Below are positions 7,638-17,520 of a DNA stretch of 64,000 bases, piece after piece. The stretch's first letter is position 1. Each line of letters begins with the position of its first letter. The notes beneath the pieces were generated by a model. That model ran no database searches. It saw nothing but the letters and a program-made list of their open reading frames with translations, and was not told where the DNA came from. Made by a program: the position numbers and the translations under genes. The DNA comes from Haladaptatus sp. R4 (GTDB taxonomy: Archaea; Halobacteriota; Halobacteria; Halobacteriales; Haladaptataceae), in contig NZ_LWHG01000028.1 of the NCBI RefSeq assembly GCF_001625445.1, forward strand, positions 186,001-250,000, read 5' to 3'.

Positions 7638-8782
7638 CTACTCGGGGCGACTGGGATGGTAGTCGGTATCGTACTCGCCGGGTTGTGCGTCCAGTCGGTC
7701 GGGGTTGATTCGGCCACCGAGGAGCATGAAGTCCACGAGCGTCAACGCGAGCATGGCTTCGACGACGGGCACGCCGCGCGGCGGAAGGACGGGGTCGTGT
7801 CGGCCGATGACTTGTACTTCCTTCTCCTCGCCAGTCTCCCAATCGACCGTGGTCTGGGTCTTCGGAATGGACGTCGGTGCGTGAAGCGTGACCTCGCCGT
7901 AAATCGGTTCGCCGGACGTGATGCCGCCCTGAATCCCGCCGTGACGGTTCTCCATGGGTTTCGGATCCTCGTTCTCGTCGAACTCCCATTCGTCGTTTCT
8001 GTCGTGGCCTGCCCATTCGCGCGACTCCCGCCCGAGTCCGAACTCGAAGGCGGTGGACGCGGGAACCGACATCATGGCCTGTCCGAGTCGTGCTTCGACA
8101 GAGTCGAAGCGCGGTGCGCCCAATCCACGCGGGACGCCACGGGCCTCGAAGTAGATCGACCCGCCGATGGAGTCTCCCTGTTCCTGATAGTCGTCGATCA
8201 ACTCGCGCATCTCCTCGGCGGCGTCAGGGTCGGCACAGCGGACCTCGTTTTCCTCGCTGTGTTCGAGCATCTCCTCGAACGTCACGTCGGGCCCGAACGT
8301 CGCCGATCTGGTTGACGTGGGCTTTCAGTTCGACGCCGACCGACGAGAGGATTTTCTTGGCGACCGCTCCGGCCGCGACCCAGTTCACCGTCTCGCGCGC
8401 GGACGAACCGACCGCCGCCGCCCCAGTTTCGCGTGCCGAACTTCGCGGAGTAGGTAAAATCGCCGTGGCTCGGGCGCGGCGCGGTGATGAAGGGTTCGTA
8501 CTTCCCGGACTGGGCGTCCTTGTTCTGGATGACCATACCGATGGGCGTCCCGGTGGTGTAGCCGTCCTGAACCCCGCTGTTGATCGTTACTGCGTCGGGT
8601 TCGTTTCGACTGGTGGTTATCATCGACTGGCCGGGTTTGCGCCGGTCCAAGTCGGCCTGTACATCCTCCGTCGAGAGTTCGAGACCGGCGGGACAACCGC
8701 TGATCGTGACTCCCATCGCCTCGCCGTGGCTCTCGCCGTACGTCGTCACCTGAAAGAGGCGTCCGAATCGGTTTCCGTTCAT
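7638..8782 (-). CDS. aroC: Chorismate synthase (two frame changes)
   Basis: Chorismate synthase turns EPSP into chorismate, the last common step of aromatic biosynthesis, using reduced FMN. The N-terminal part (M-N-G-N-R-F-G-R-L-F-Q, S-G-C-P-A-G-L, D-R-R-K-P-G-Q) reads from 8782. After G-T-R-N-W-G-G-G-G-R the frame changes at about 8406, giving S-S-A-R-E-T-V-N-W in the next frame. It changes again near 8290 before D-V-T-F-E-E-M. The rest continues normally to 7638 (G-G-I-Q-G-G-I-T-S-G-E, D-P-V-L-P-P-R). Combined length, about 380 residues, is normal for the family. All conserved blocks are present, so sequencing indels are more likely than decay. Confidence 0.9.
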
Positions 8783-8855
8783 AACCGTGTCTGTGTGACC
8801 GGGGCATTTAGAGGTTACAGACCGCGGAACGTTTCGCCACGGCGGCCGAAAGAAA

Positions 8856-8864
8856 ATTTATACC
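8856..8864 (+). promoter_or_regulatory. TATA box of the lipoprotein gene
   Basis: The AT-rich run TTTATACCC sits about 27 bases ahead of the ATG at 8886, the usual spacing for a haloarchaeal promoter with a very short or absent leader. Confidence 0.5.
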
Positions 8865-8885
8865 CGGAACCCCAACACGGAGGCG

Positions 8886-9422
8886 ATGAATCGGCGTCGC
8901 TTCCTCGCTTTGACGGGGTTCGCTGGCAGCCTCGCGGGCTGCATTGGCCGCCTCCCGTTCGATGACGAGGACGCCTCGAAACCGGTGAGCCTGCGCGTTC
9001 GTAACTACTTCGAAGAACGGCGGGTCGTCACGGTGACGATAAAAGGAAAACGGGGGAAGAAACGATACAAATCCGATTTCTATCTCTTTCCTGGCTGGGT
9101 CGCGAACAGACGAAACATCCTCGAAGCGGGCACGTACAAAGTGAACGTTCAACTCGACAACGGAATGTGGCGCACCGCGGAGTGGACGATGGAGGGCTGT
9201 GACACGAACGTCATTCTGGTCGATGCCGGTCAGGACGGTGTCGGTATCACCTCGACGTGTCAGAAGCACACGACCACCGAGACGGAGACGTCCTCCGGAA
9301 ACGAGACGTCCTCCGGAAACGAGACGACGTCCGGGAACGAACCGGTCACCGAGACGGAGATGCCCGTCGGAAACGAGACGACCAGTGAAACGGGAACGTC
9401 CGAATCGGAAACGACCTTCTGA
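8886..9422 (+). CDS. Tat-exported lipoprotein, hypothetical
   Basis: The 178-residue protein begins M-N-R-R-R-F-L-A-L-T-G-F, a twin-arginine signal, followed by the lipobox L-A-G-C at about residue 19. It should therefore be folded before export and lipid-anchored outside the cell. Residues 35-118 form a small beta-rich domain (V-T-V-T-I-K-G-K, G-T-Y-K-V-N-V-Q-L-D) of unknown function. The tail from about 120 is Thr/Ser/Glu-rich and contains three near-identical repeats of E-T-S-S-G-N encoded by an 18-bp tandem repeat. The gene sits between aroC and aroA on the opposite strand, so it interrupts the aromatic cluster. Confidence 0.75.
   Translation: MNRRRFLALTGFAGSLAGCIGRLPFDDEDASKPVSLRVRNYFEERRVVTVTIKGKRGKKRYKSDFYLFPGWVANRRNILEAGTYKVNVQLDNGMWRTAEWTMEGCDTNVILVDAGQDGVGITSTCQKHTTTETETSSGNETSSGNETTSGNEPVTETEMPVGNETTSETGTSESETTF
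9285..9338. repeat. 18-bp tandem repeat, three units
   Basis: Units 9285-9302 and 9303-9320 are identical (GAGACGTCCTCCGGAAAC); a third unit, 9321-9338, differs at a few bases. The array codes for E-T-S-S-G-N repeats in the lipoprotein tail and is a likely site of copy-number variation. Confidence 0.85.
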
Positions 9423-10711
9423 TTAGCGCTGCACGTCGCCGCCGAGGTCGTAGAGCACCTCGAAGAAGTCGGGAAACGACACGTCGACGTGTTCGGCGTC
9501 CGCTATCATCGTCGTCCCGTCGGCCGCGAGACCGGCGACGGCGAGCGCCATCACGATCCGATGATCCGCGTGGCCGTCCACGACGGACCCGACGAGGTCG
9601 GACTCGCCGCCGTACACGGTGAGCGCGTCGTCTTCTTCCTCGACTTTCGCTCCCAAGTTCGAGAGTTCCTTCGCCATCACGGTCACGCGGTCGGTCTCCT
9701 TGTAGCGGACGTGCTCGCAGTTCTCGATGCGCGTCTCACCGTCCGCGGCGGCACCGAGCGCCGCGATGGTCGGGAGCAGGTCGGGCGTGTCCCCGACGTC
9801 CACCGTCGTCCCCGAGAGCGACGACTGTTTGACCGTCAGCACGCCGTCGTTCCGGTTCCAATCGACGTCCCCGCCCATGTCCGCCAGCACGTCCACGATG
9901 TATGTGTCGCCCTGTGCACTCGGATACGCGCCCTCGACTTGGACGCTCTCGCCGTCCTCGGCGGCGATAGCACCCGCGGCGAGCAGGTAAGAGATGGACG
10001 AGAAGTCGCCGGGGACGTGATACTCCCCGTCGCTCGGTTCGTAGAACTGACCGCCAGCGACCGAGTAGCCGTCCGCTTGCTCCTTCGCGGTGACGCCGAA
10101 GTCGGAAAGCAGTTCCAGCGTGATGTCCACGTACGGTGCCGACTTGAGTTCGGTCTCCAGTTCGATTTCCACCCCGTCCTCGGTCAGCGCCCCCGCCATC
10201 AGAAGGGACGAGACGTACTGGGAGGACACGTCGCCGGGAATCGAGACCGTCCCGCCCGACACCGGGCCCTTGATGACGAGCGGTGCCTTCCCGTTTCCGC
10301 GGCTACTTTCGGCCCGCCCGCCGAGTTGCTCTATCGCCGAGAGCATCGGCCCCTGCGGCCGCGAGCGGAGCGAGGCGTCGCCCGTCAACACGGTGATGCC
10401 ATCGACCAGCGCCGCGGTCCCCGAGACGAGTCGCGTGGTTGTCCCGCTGTTCCCGCAGTCGAGCACGTCCGCTGGCGTCCCCGGTTCGCCGCCGAAGCCG
10501 TCGATTTCGATCGCTTCGCCGGTATCCGTCACGTCGCCGCCGAAGCTTCGACGGCGCGCATGGTCGCCTTCGTGTCCGCACTGATCAGCGGGTCGAACAC
10601 CAGCGCGCCGCCGGAACAGCCCGCCGCGAGAATCGCTCTATGCGTGTAACTCTTCGACGGCGGTGCGCGCGCCGTCCCCGTGAGGTCCGATTGGGAGATT
10701 TCGACATCCAT
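9423..10711 (-). CDS. aroA: EPSP synthase (frameshifted)
   Basis: 3-phosphoshikimate 1-carboxyvinyltransferase joins shikimate-3-phosphate and phosphoenolpyruvate. The first 57 residues ([16 protein letters not shown]) read from 10711; near 10543 a single missing base ends that frame. The remaining approximately 370 residues continue in the next frame: [21 protein letters not shown], and D-H-R-I-V-M-A-L-A near the C-terminus. With one base added, a full-length enzyme of about 430 residues results. All conserved substrate-binding blocks are intact. It is transcribed towards aroC, with a lipoprotein gene between them on the other strand. Confidence 0.92.
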
Positions 10712-10804
10712 GTGCGGGTCGTCTACCCGAACGGGTATCAGAATACCGCTCCGGAAAATATTTTCCTGAATTTATCGAACGGATGTCATCAGCTGACGGT
10801 ACCG

Positions 10805-11257
10805 CTACCTGACGATGGTTACCGGAACCGTCGCCCGCCCCGCCACGTTCTTCGCGACGCTGCCGAACAGCGTTTCGAACCGCTCGGACGCGCCGCGGTG
10901 GCCGACGAAGATGGCGTCGTAACCGTTGTCGTCGGCGTACTCCGTGATCTCCTGTACCGGTTCGCCGTACAGCAATCCGGTATCGAGGTTCGTCCCCTCG
11001 CGCTCGGCGGCCGCCGCCGCATCGTCCAGCAGTTCCTGTCCGTGCGTTTCGGCGTCCTCGACGTTCGACAGGATGAGATCGCGGTTCGCCTCGGCGAAAC
11101 TCGTCGGCGGTACGTCGTCCGCCGCGACGATTTCCTCGGGAACGACGACGTGAACCGCCGTCACCGATTGTCCCGTACTCCGTGCGAGGTCGAGTGCGTA
11201 CCGGAGCGCGTCCATGCTCGCCCCCGACCCGTCGATTGCGACCAGATATCCCCCCAT
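10805..11257 (-). CDS. Universal stress protein (UspA family)
   Basis: This 150-residue protein starts M-G-G-Y-L-V-A-I-D-G-S-G and ends with the ATP-binding loop pattern V-G-H-R-G-A-S-E-R-F-E-T-L-F-G-S-V-A-K-N-V. The G-2x-G-9x-G(S/T)-type glycine spacing marks an ATP-binding member of the UspA family. Length matches a single-domain USP. The long upstream extension of the open frame to 11593 lacks family character, so the ATG at 11257 is chosen. It follows no operon partner; the next gene upstream is divergent. Confidence 0.9.
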   Translation of the reverse strand: MGGYLVAIDGSGASMDALRYALDLARSTGQSVTAVHVVVPEEIVAADDVPPTSFAEANRDLILSNVEDAETHGQELLDDAAAAAEREGTNLDTGLLYGEPVQEITEYADDNGYDAIFVGHRGASERFETLFGSVAKNVAGRATVPVTIVR

Positions 11258-11390
11258 GGTGACTGGTAGTTCGTCGTGTAGGAGGATGTGAATTTCGGTG
11301 ATACGATTTCGGGAACCGAAATCAAAGCTAGTAGATTTTGCGCAATCGTAATAATTATTTATATTCAACCAGAAACTCGGATTTCGAACA

Positions 11391-11847
11391 TGAAACGCTC
11401 GAAGTGGGTAACCTACGGGTTGTTTTTCCTCGGTGTATTCCTCATCGTCGGGGGGGGGTCGTGGCCTGTATCGGGGCGTTCGACCACCAGTTCGCGCTCG
11501 ATTCCTCGGCGAAGAGCCAGCCCAGTTCGGGTCAGCACGTCTTTCACTACGAGAATTTGAACGAGGATCAAAAACACGTGGTCGATGGTGCAATCGGTGG
11601 GAAACAGTACACGCTGGACACTGCCACCACGATTCCGGGTCACGGGCAATCGCTCACCGGCGGGAAGGTGACCGTAGTCAAAGGGGACACGTACTACACC
11701 TTCAGCCACGAGACGTACTTCGCCGCGACGAAGCCTCCGGGACTGGCGGTGATTGCGCTAGTTCTCGGTGGAATCGTAGCAATCATCGAGGGGATACGCC
11801 GACAGCACTTTTCGCACCGCCGACTTCCGTGGCAGGTCGGCGGATAG
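11391..11847 (+). CDS. Two-span membrane protein with poly-G frame break
   Basis: The ATG at 11391 starts M-K-R-S-K-W-V-T-Y-G-L-F-F-L-G-V-F-L-I-V-G, a signal-like helix. Translation must change frame at the nine-G run 11450-11458 to continue as V-V-A-C-I-G-A-F-D-H-Q and reach the second helix (L-A-V-I-A-L-V-L-G-G-I-V-A-I-I-E-G) and the stop at 11847. The joined protein has about 150 residues: helix, extracytoplasmic beta-rich segment of about 85 residues, helix. No known family is recognised. The frame break lies exactly in a homopolymer, so it may be a read error or a slippage site. Confidence 0.55.
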
Positions 11848-11960
11848 GCTCCCATCGTTTTCTATCGTAACGCCGTCTCACAGCCGATTTCCGGGCGATG
11901 TTGCCGGAAAGGCGTTCGTTCTCCGACATCGTTTTGGTCGTTGCCTCTGTGACGAAGGAC

Positions 11961-13138
11961 ATGGAACAGGACCTCTCGGCACTGGATTCCGCGCTCGATA
12001 CGATGGACGTCGATGGCTTCCTCATCGACGCCGACTCGACGGATTCCGACCAACTGTATCTCTCGGGTTTCGACGCGCCGGACCCGTTCACGACGCTGTA
12101 CGCGGACGGCGTTCACCTCCTCGTCTCCAGTTTGGAGTACGGGCGGGCCAAAAAGGAGAGCAACGCGGAAAGCGTCTCCCGCATGTCCGACTACGACTAC
12201 TTCTCGAAGGTCGCGGAGTACGGTTCCGAGGAGGCGGAGTACCACGTTCTCGCCGAATTCCTCGCCGACGAGGGCGTCGAATCGGTCGCGGTACCCAGTC
12301 GGTTCCCGGTCGGCATCGCGGACGGCCTGCGCGAACACGGCGTGACGGTGACGCCCGACGAAACCGCGGTCGTCGAGGGAATCCGTTCGACGAAGACCGA
12401 CGACGAGGTCGAACACATCCGCGTCGCACAGAAGGCCAACGAGGCGTCCATGCACGCGGCCGAGGACCTGATCGCCGCGGCGACGGTCGAGGACGGCGTG
12501 CTCCACTACGAGGGCGAACCGCTGACCAGCGAGCGCGTGAAGGAGGAGATAGAGGTCACGCTGCTGCGCCACGGGGCCGCGCTGGACGAGACCATCGTGG
12601 CGTGTGGCTCCGCGGCGCCGACCCGCACAACCGTGGGAGCGGACCGCTCGCCGCCGACGAGGCCATCATCATCGACATCTTCCCGAAGGACAAGTCCTCG
12701 AAGTATCACGCCGACATGACCCGGACGTTCGTCAATGGCGAGCCTTCGGCGGAGATTCGGGAGTACTACGAACTCACCCACGAGGCGTTCGACGCCGCCT
12801 TCGACGCCCTCGAACCCGGCGCGACGGGCGAGGAGGTTCACGCGGCCGTCTGCGACGTGTACGAGGACGCGGGCTACGACACGCTCCGAAGCAACCCGAA
12901 CGCCGAGACGGGATTCATCCACAGTACGGGACACGGTGTCGGCCTCGACGTGCACGAACTCCCGAAGGTCAGCCCTAGCGGCGGCGAACTGAAACCCGGC
13001 CACATCGTCACCATCGAACCCGGACTCTACGACCCGGCGGTCGGCGGCGTCCGCATCGAGGACATCGCCGTCGTCACCGAGGACGGCTACGAGAACCTGA
13101 CCGACTACCCGATTCAACTCGTCGTGGACGACGAGTAG
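11961..13138 (+). CDS. M24 (Xaa-Pro) peptidase (frameshifted)
   Basis: The aminopeptidase P/prolidase-type protein cleaves N-terminal residues before proline. The N-terminal creatinase-like half starts at the ATG at 11961 (M-E-Q-D-L-S-A-L-D). Near 12617 a missing base moves the frame between V-A-C-G and D-P-H-N-R-G. The catalytic pita-bread half follows with its metal ligands: the two Asp in I-I-D-I-F-P...H-A-D-M-T-R, His in S-T-G-H-G-V-G-L-D-V-H-E, and Glu in T-I-E-P-G-L-Y and G-V-R-I-E-D. About 392 residues in all, a normal length. All five ligands are present. Confidence 0.88.
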
Positions 13139-13237
13139 GTCGACCACTGTCCAGCCGTTTTCGTTTCTCCCCTACGAGATAGCGGCGGGTTTCTCCCGGT
13201 CGAACACGCTTTAGCCCGCGCTCCGAAAAGCGGAACC

Positions 13238-14469
13238 ATGGCCGACGAATTTCGTTCCTTCGAGGGGCTTCGGCGAGCGCTCGCCGAGACCACGTTCGAC
13301 ACCCCACCGGCAATCGTCTGCAACGCACATGTAACCGGTTTGAGCGTCGCCCGCGCGCTCGCCGCACACGACGTTCCCGTCATCGCCATCGACCGAAACG
13401 GGAAGGGCGTCGCACCGTACTCCGACACCGTGGACTTCGCCGGGCAGGTGACCTACCCGCTCGACGATTCGGACGGTTTCCGCGAGGACGTGGAAGCATT
13501 CGCCGCCGAACTGGGTCACGAACCCGTTGCGTTCCCCTGCATGGACGAGTGGGTCCACGCCTTCGCCGGAACCGAACCCGAGGGCGTTCGATTGCCGTTC
13601 GCCGGGCGGGAGACCATCGACGCCGTGCTCGACAAGGAATCCCTGTACGCGAAGGCCGAGCAGTTGGGCGTCCCGTACCCCGAAACGTACCGCCTCTCCG
13701 AGACGAGTACCGACGACGCGGCCGACGCCCTTGGCTTCCCGCTGGTCGTCAAACCGGCGCTCAAACGCGAGTTCGAGGAGGCCGTCGGCACCAACGTCAT
13801 CGAAGTCGCGACCGCGAGGAACTGGCCGACGTGGCCGCGATGGCCGAGGACGCCGGGATCAACGTCATGGCACAGGAGAAGGTGGACATCGCCGTCGGGA
13901 AGGACTGCTCGCTCGCCTCCTACGTTCCCGAATCGGGTTCCCCAGTTACCTTCGTCGGCAACGCGCGGGTTCGCTACCCGCAGGCGTTCGGCACGTCGTG
14001 TCTCGTTCGCGAGGCCGACCACCCCAAAATCGAGGAGCGCGCGCTGACGGTGTTGGAGGAGACGGGCTACCACGGCATCAGCGAATCCGAGTTCGTCTAC
14101 GACCGGAACCGGGAGGAGTACGTCCTCCTCGACATCAACACCCGCCCGTGGAAGTGGATCTCGCTTCCCGTTCAGGCCGGTGCGGACCTTCCGGGAGCCG
14201 CCTACGCCGAAGCCACTGGGAAGGAATTCGAATTCGACGGCACGCACGACGCCACGTGGGTCTACCTCGCCGATTACCTGAAACTGCTGGCAAGCGATTC
14301 CGGTTTCTCGGACGTTCTCTCGGACAACCAGTGGGAGTCGTTGCTCTCCGGTCGGTTCGAACGGGAGCGAGATTTGACCACCGGCGTGTATCGGCCGAGC
14401 GACGTGGGGCCGGTGCGTCGTCTGATGAAAACCGAGTTCGGTGGCACCGAGTACTACTGTTCCTGCTAG
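13238..14469 (+). CDS. ATP-grasp carboxylate-amine ligase (frameshifted)
   Basis: The approximately 410-residue protein has an N-terminal pre-ATP-grasp domain (I-V-C-N-A-H-V-T-G-L-S-V-A-R-A-L) and a central ATP-grasp fold (F-P-L-V-V-K-P-A-L-K; later Y-V-L-L-D-I-N-T-R-P-W-K-W, the Mg/ATP-binding strand). A base is missing near 13808, between I-E-V-A and D-R-E-E-L-A-D-V. Related proteins join a carboxylate to an amine at the cost of ATP; the substrate here is unknown. D-aspartate-ligase-like proteins and haloarchaeal homologues share the layout. It starts 99 bases after the M24 peptidase gene on the same strand. Confidence 0.8.
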
Positions 14470-14910
14470 CGCAATTTTTGGATCTGGTTTTTTCGCAATT
14501 TTGGCGTTCACAGCCGTTGGCTGGCGCGTTTGCGGTCGATTGGCGTGCCACGGCTAAGTGGTGTTTTTTCGAGCGACCAGCGGCAGTGAGATACTGAACC
14601 ATACTGATTTGAACTGAATCGTACTGCTCTGGACTGGTGGCTGAAGCGTTATTTTCTCGTCCGGCGTCGAACGTTCTCGTTCGTTACGCAGAGCGGTGTT
14701 TGGTGAGGTTATCAGTGCAGTTTCTGGAAGGTAGACCGCCTCGAAAGCTCCCGCTGGTCGCTCGTCCCTCGCGCGGGCGCACTGGCGTGCGCCACCGTCA
14801 GAGCTCTGCTCTGACGAGCCATTCGCTCGCTCCTTCTCACTCACGAAGACATCGTGCGCCGTGCGGTTGGCCCGTATCGGCCCGCCTGTCCAACCGGGTG
14901 GCGCGCGCTG

Positions 14911-14950
14911 GCGGGACGGGTCGGCCGAACTGCTGGCCGACCCGTCCCGC
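14911..14950. other. Perfect 16-bp inverted repeat, 8-nt loop
   Basis: The arms 14911-14926 (GCGGGACGGGTCGGCC) and 14935-14950 are perfect reverse complements around the loop GAACTGCT. At this GC content the RNA hairpin would be extremely stable. It is not followed by a T-run on either strand, so it is not a simple terminator. Confidence 0.85.
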
Positions 14951-15036
14951 TGACAGCGTGCGAGGGATGACGGAGGGAGCGACAGCGACCGGAGGAATCG
15001 GCTGGGGAGGGTGTGGCTGTCGCGGTGCGGTCGGGG

Positions 15037-15170
15037 TGGGACTGAAAGGGGCCGGCCGTTCGCGCTCGCTTGTTGCTGTGCAGGCCCTATCCGCGGCGGG
15101 TGTTGCGGAGAGCGCGGATATCCTGCACAGCAACCGCGAGCGGACGGGGGCTTTCGGGGTCGTCGTCCCA
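15037..15170 (+). ncRNA. Candidate structured RNA (134-nt long hairpin)
   Basis: Five helices nest in order: TGGGAC (15037-15042) with GTCCCA (15165-15170); GAAAG (15044-15048) with CTTTC (15151-15155); CGCTCGC (15063-15069) with GCGAGCG (15136-15142); GTTGCTGTGCAGG (15072-15084) with CCTGCACAGCAAC (15122-15134); ATCCGCG (15089-15095) with CGCGGAT (15113-15119). That is 38 base pairs in one rod. The 16-bp sequence CGGACGGGGGCTTTCG of its 3' side recurs at 15213-15228. Whether it is transcribed, and in which direction, is unknown. It does not match SRP RNA or RNase P RNA features I know. Confidence 0.45.
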
Positions 15171-15422
15171 ACGGCTGCAATCACAAAGCAACGAAATCAA
15201 CGTCGTAGCGGACGGACGGGGGCTTTCGAGGTCTGCTTCTCAGTTACTGCGACCGTAAAACCAGCAGATACGTCTTGCCGTACTCCAATCGGGAACTCAC
15301 AATCGAACTACTCTACAAACTTCCATCGTTCTCCCCGTCGCTGTCGTATGAGATGACGGTGAAGTTGGCCGGGTCCCGCCTACATTTGCCCCGACGTTCC
15401 GACTACCACGTACCGAATCACA

Positions 15423-16775
15423 ATGAGCGACGAAACCATCCACTTCAACCTGTTCACGATGAATTCGGTGGAGCACGTGACGGCGGGCAACTGGCGCACG
15501 CCGGGCGACCAGTCACACCGCTACACCGAGATGAGCTACTGGCAGGAGGTGGCTCGACTCGCGGAGAAGGGCGGCTTCGACGCCGTGTTCTTCGCCGACG
15601 TGCGGGGGATTTACGACGTGTACGGCGGGGAACGAACAACGGCCATCGAGAAGGCGATCCAAACGCCAGCGAACGATCCGGAACTGGTGATTCCGGCGAT
15701 GGCGAGCGTCACCGACGACCTCGGCTTCGCGGTGACGCGCTCGACCACCTATGTCCATCCGTACCAACTCGCTCGCGAGCTTTCGACGCTGGACCACCTC
15801 ACGGACGGCCGACTCGCGTTCAACGTCGTCACGTCGTACCTCGAAAGCGCGGCCGAAAACCTCGGTCTCGACGGGCGAATGGAACACGACGCGCGCTACG
15901 ACCGCGCCGAGGAGTTCATGCAGGTCTGCTATCGCCTATGGGAGGACAGTTGGGAGGACGACGCGGTAGTTCGGGACCGAGAGGCGGGGCGGTACACCGA
16001 CCCCGAGAAGGTCCACGCCATCGACTACGAGGGCGAGCACTTCTCGGTGCCCGGCCCGCACTCCTGCGAGCCGTCACCACAGCGGACACCCGTCCTGTAT
16101 CAGGCCGGGTCCTCGGAGCGCGGTCGGGGGTTCGCGGCGAACAACGCGGAGGCGCTGTTCGTCAGCCAACCCACCAAGGATGCCGTCGCAAATTACGTCG
16201 AGGACGTGCGGGCGCGCGCCGACGCGGCCGGGAGAAACGGCGAGGACCTCGCCTTCTTCGCTGGCATCGCGCCCATTGTGGGCGAGACGGAAGAAGTCGC
16301 GCGGGCGAAGTACGATAAATATCGGAAAAACGTCGATACGGATGCGACGCTGACCCTGCTCGGCGGTTTCATGGACATCGATTTCTCGGAACTCGAACCC
16401 GACCAGCGAGTCGAACACATCGAAACCGACGCGATGCAAGGCGCGGTCAACGCCCTGACCAAGCATGCGCCGGAACAGGACTGGACGGTTCGCGACGTGG
16501 CGGAATTTTGTGGTCTGGGTTCCACCTCGCCCCTCGTCGTCGGATCCCCGGAAACCGTCGCCGACGAACTGGAGGCGTGGCGCGCGGAGACGGGTGTCTC
16601 CGGCTTCAATCTGAAGGAAATCGTCCGCCCCGGGACGCTCCGGGATTTCGTCGAACTGGTCGTACCGGAACTCAGGGAGCGCGGCCTCGTTCGCGAGGAG
16701 TACGAAGGCGAAACCCTCAGGCAGAACATGCTCGGTCGCCGGTATCTGTCCGAGGACCACCCGGCGAAACGATAG
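15423..16775 (+). CDS. LLM-class FMN-dependent monooxygenase (NtaA/SnaA/DszA type)
   Basis: The 450-residue TIM-barrel protein has the family landmarks: F-F-A-D-V-R-G near residue 60, A-R-E-L-S-T-L-D-H-L-T-D-G-R-L-A-F-N-V-V-T-S, R-Y-D-R-A-E-E-F (about 160) and Y-Q-A-G-S-S-E-R-G-R-G-F-A-A. These enzymes use FMNH2 from a partner reductase to oxidise compounds such as nitrilotriacetate, sulfones or dimethyl sulfide; the substrate here cannot be read from sequence. No flavin reductase gene is adjacent. It is followed on the same strand by two SnoaL-like genes. Confidence 0.85.
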   Translation: MSDETIHFNLFTMNSVEHVTAGNWRTPGDQSHRYTEMSYWQEVARLAEKGGFDAVFFADVRGIYDVYGGERTTAIEKAIQTPANDPELVIPAMASVTDDLGFAVTRSTTYVHPYQLARELSTLDHLTDGRLAFNVVTSYLESAAENLGLDGRMEHDARYDRAEEFMQVCYRLWEDSWEDDAVVRDREAGRYTDPEKVHAIDYEGEHFSVPGPHSCEPSPQRTPVLYQAGSSERGRGFAANNAEALFVSQPTKDAVANYVEDVRARADAAGRNGEDLAFFAGIAPIVGETEEVARAKYDKYRKNVDTDATLTLLGGFMDIDFSELEPDQRVEHIETDAMQGAVNALTKHAPEQDWTVRDVAEFCGLGSTSPLVVGSPETVADELEAWRAETGVSGFNLKEIVRPGTLRDFVELVVPELRERGLVREEYEGETLRQNMLGRRYLSEDHPAKR

Positions 16776-16907
16776 CGTGGAGCGTCCGGAAATCCGGGCT
16801 ATCCACCGAACCACCCCGCGTTACGGCACGTCCTCCCTTCGTTTCCGGTTGAACGATAGCGCGCTTTATTCCCGTACTCGCCGTAGTTCGATTGCGGGGG
16901 AACCACC

Positions 16908-17357
16908 ATGAGCATCGGAACAACAGACAACGAGACGGTCGTCCGCCGCGACATCGAGGAGGTATGGAGCAGCGACGGCGACTTGAACGCCATCGACGAC
17001 ACCGTGACGGACGACTTCGTCTATCACACGTCGATGATGGAGATCAACGGTCCGGCGGAGTACCGCGAGATGGCCGAGGAGACCCGAAAGATGTTTTCGG
17101 ACTTCGACATGGACATCGAGGACGTCATCTCGTCGGACGACGAGGTGGTCGTTCGGTACACGATGCGGGGGACCAACACCGGCGGGATGATGGGCAAGGA
17201 ACCGACCAACGAACGCATCGAGATGACGGGCATCATCATCGACCGACTGGAGGACGGGAAGATACGCGAACGATACGAGAACGCCGACGAACTCGGCATG
17301 CTCGTCCAACTCGGCGTGATCGAACTGCCGCCCGAGATGCGGGAGATAGAGGAGTAA
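16908..17357 (+). CDS. SnoaL-like (NTF2-fold) protein, copy 1
   Basis: This 149-residue alpha+beta protein has the ester-cyclase/SnoaL pattern: V-R-R-D-I-E-E-V-W near the start, V-T-D-D-F-V-Y-H at about 40, A-E-Y-R-E-M, then V-V-V-R-Y-T-M-R-G-T-N-T-G and I-E-M-T-G-I-I-I-D-R. The fold hosts polyketide cyclases and many small-molecule enzymes or binding proteins; activity is unknown. A paralogue with the same spacing of motifs begins 164 bases downstream. The gene lies downstream of the flavin monooxygenase on the same strand. Confidence 0.75.
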   Translation: MSIGTTDNETVVRRDIEEVWSSDGDLNAIDDTVTDDFVYHTSMMEINGPAEYREMAEETRKMFSDFDMDIEDVISSDDEVVVRYTMRGTNTGGMMGKEPTNERIEMTGIIIDRLEDGKIRERYENADELGMLVQLGVIELPPEMREIEE

Positions 17358-17520
17358 TCGGGACGGCGGAACCGACCCCGACCTGTTTTTTGACTCACGA
17401 AACGAGGTTCCCGCTGTCGGATCACGCGACGTTTCCCGCCGTTCAACGGCCGAATTCGAGCGAACGATGTGTTCGGCTTATGCTCGCTCCCACCGTCCGG
17501 GCGTGGAGGGGAGATAATAT

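Larger units (their letters stand above)
14718..15251. repeat. Hairpin-rich element with inverted end sequences
   Basis: This non-coding block is bounded by related sequences in opposite orientation. The left end (14718-14765) reads CAGTTTCTGG...CCTCGAAAGCTCCCGC. The right end (15210-15251), read on the other strand, gives CAGTAACTGA...CCTCGAAAGCCCCCG. Inside are at least four strong hairpins, including 14797-14815, 14911-14950 and 15037-15170. No reading frame in it looks coding. Candidates are a miniature transposable element or a cluster of structured RNAs. Structure and end similarity are visible; the nature of the element is inferred. Confidence 0.55.

Noticed and set aside
9489-10649. 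386-codon open frame on the plus strand
   Set aside because: It is antisense to aroA, whose conserved blocks are clear.
15037-15170. SRP RNA or RNase P RNA
   Set aside because: The rod lacks the conserved SRP S-domain loop and the RNase P core motifs that I know.
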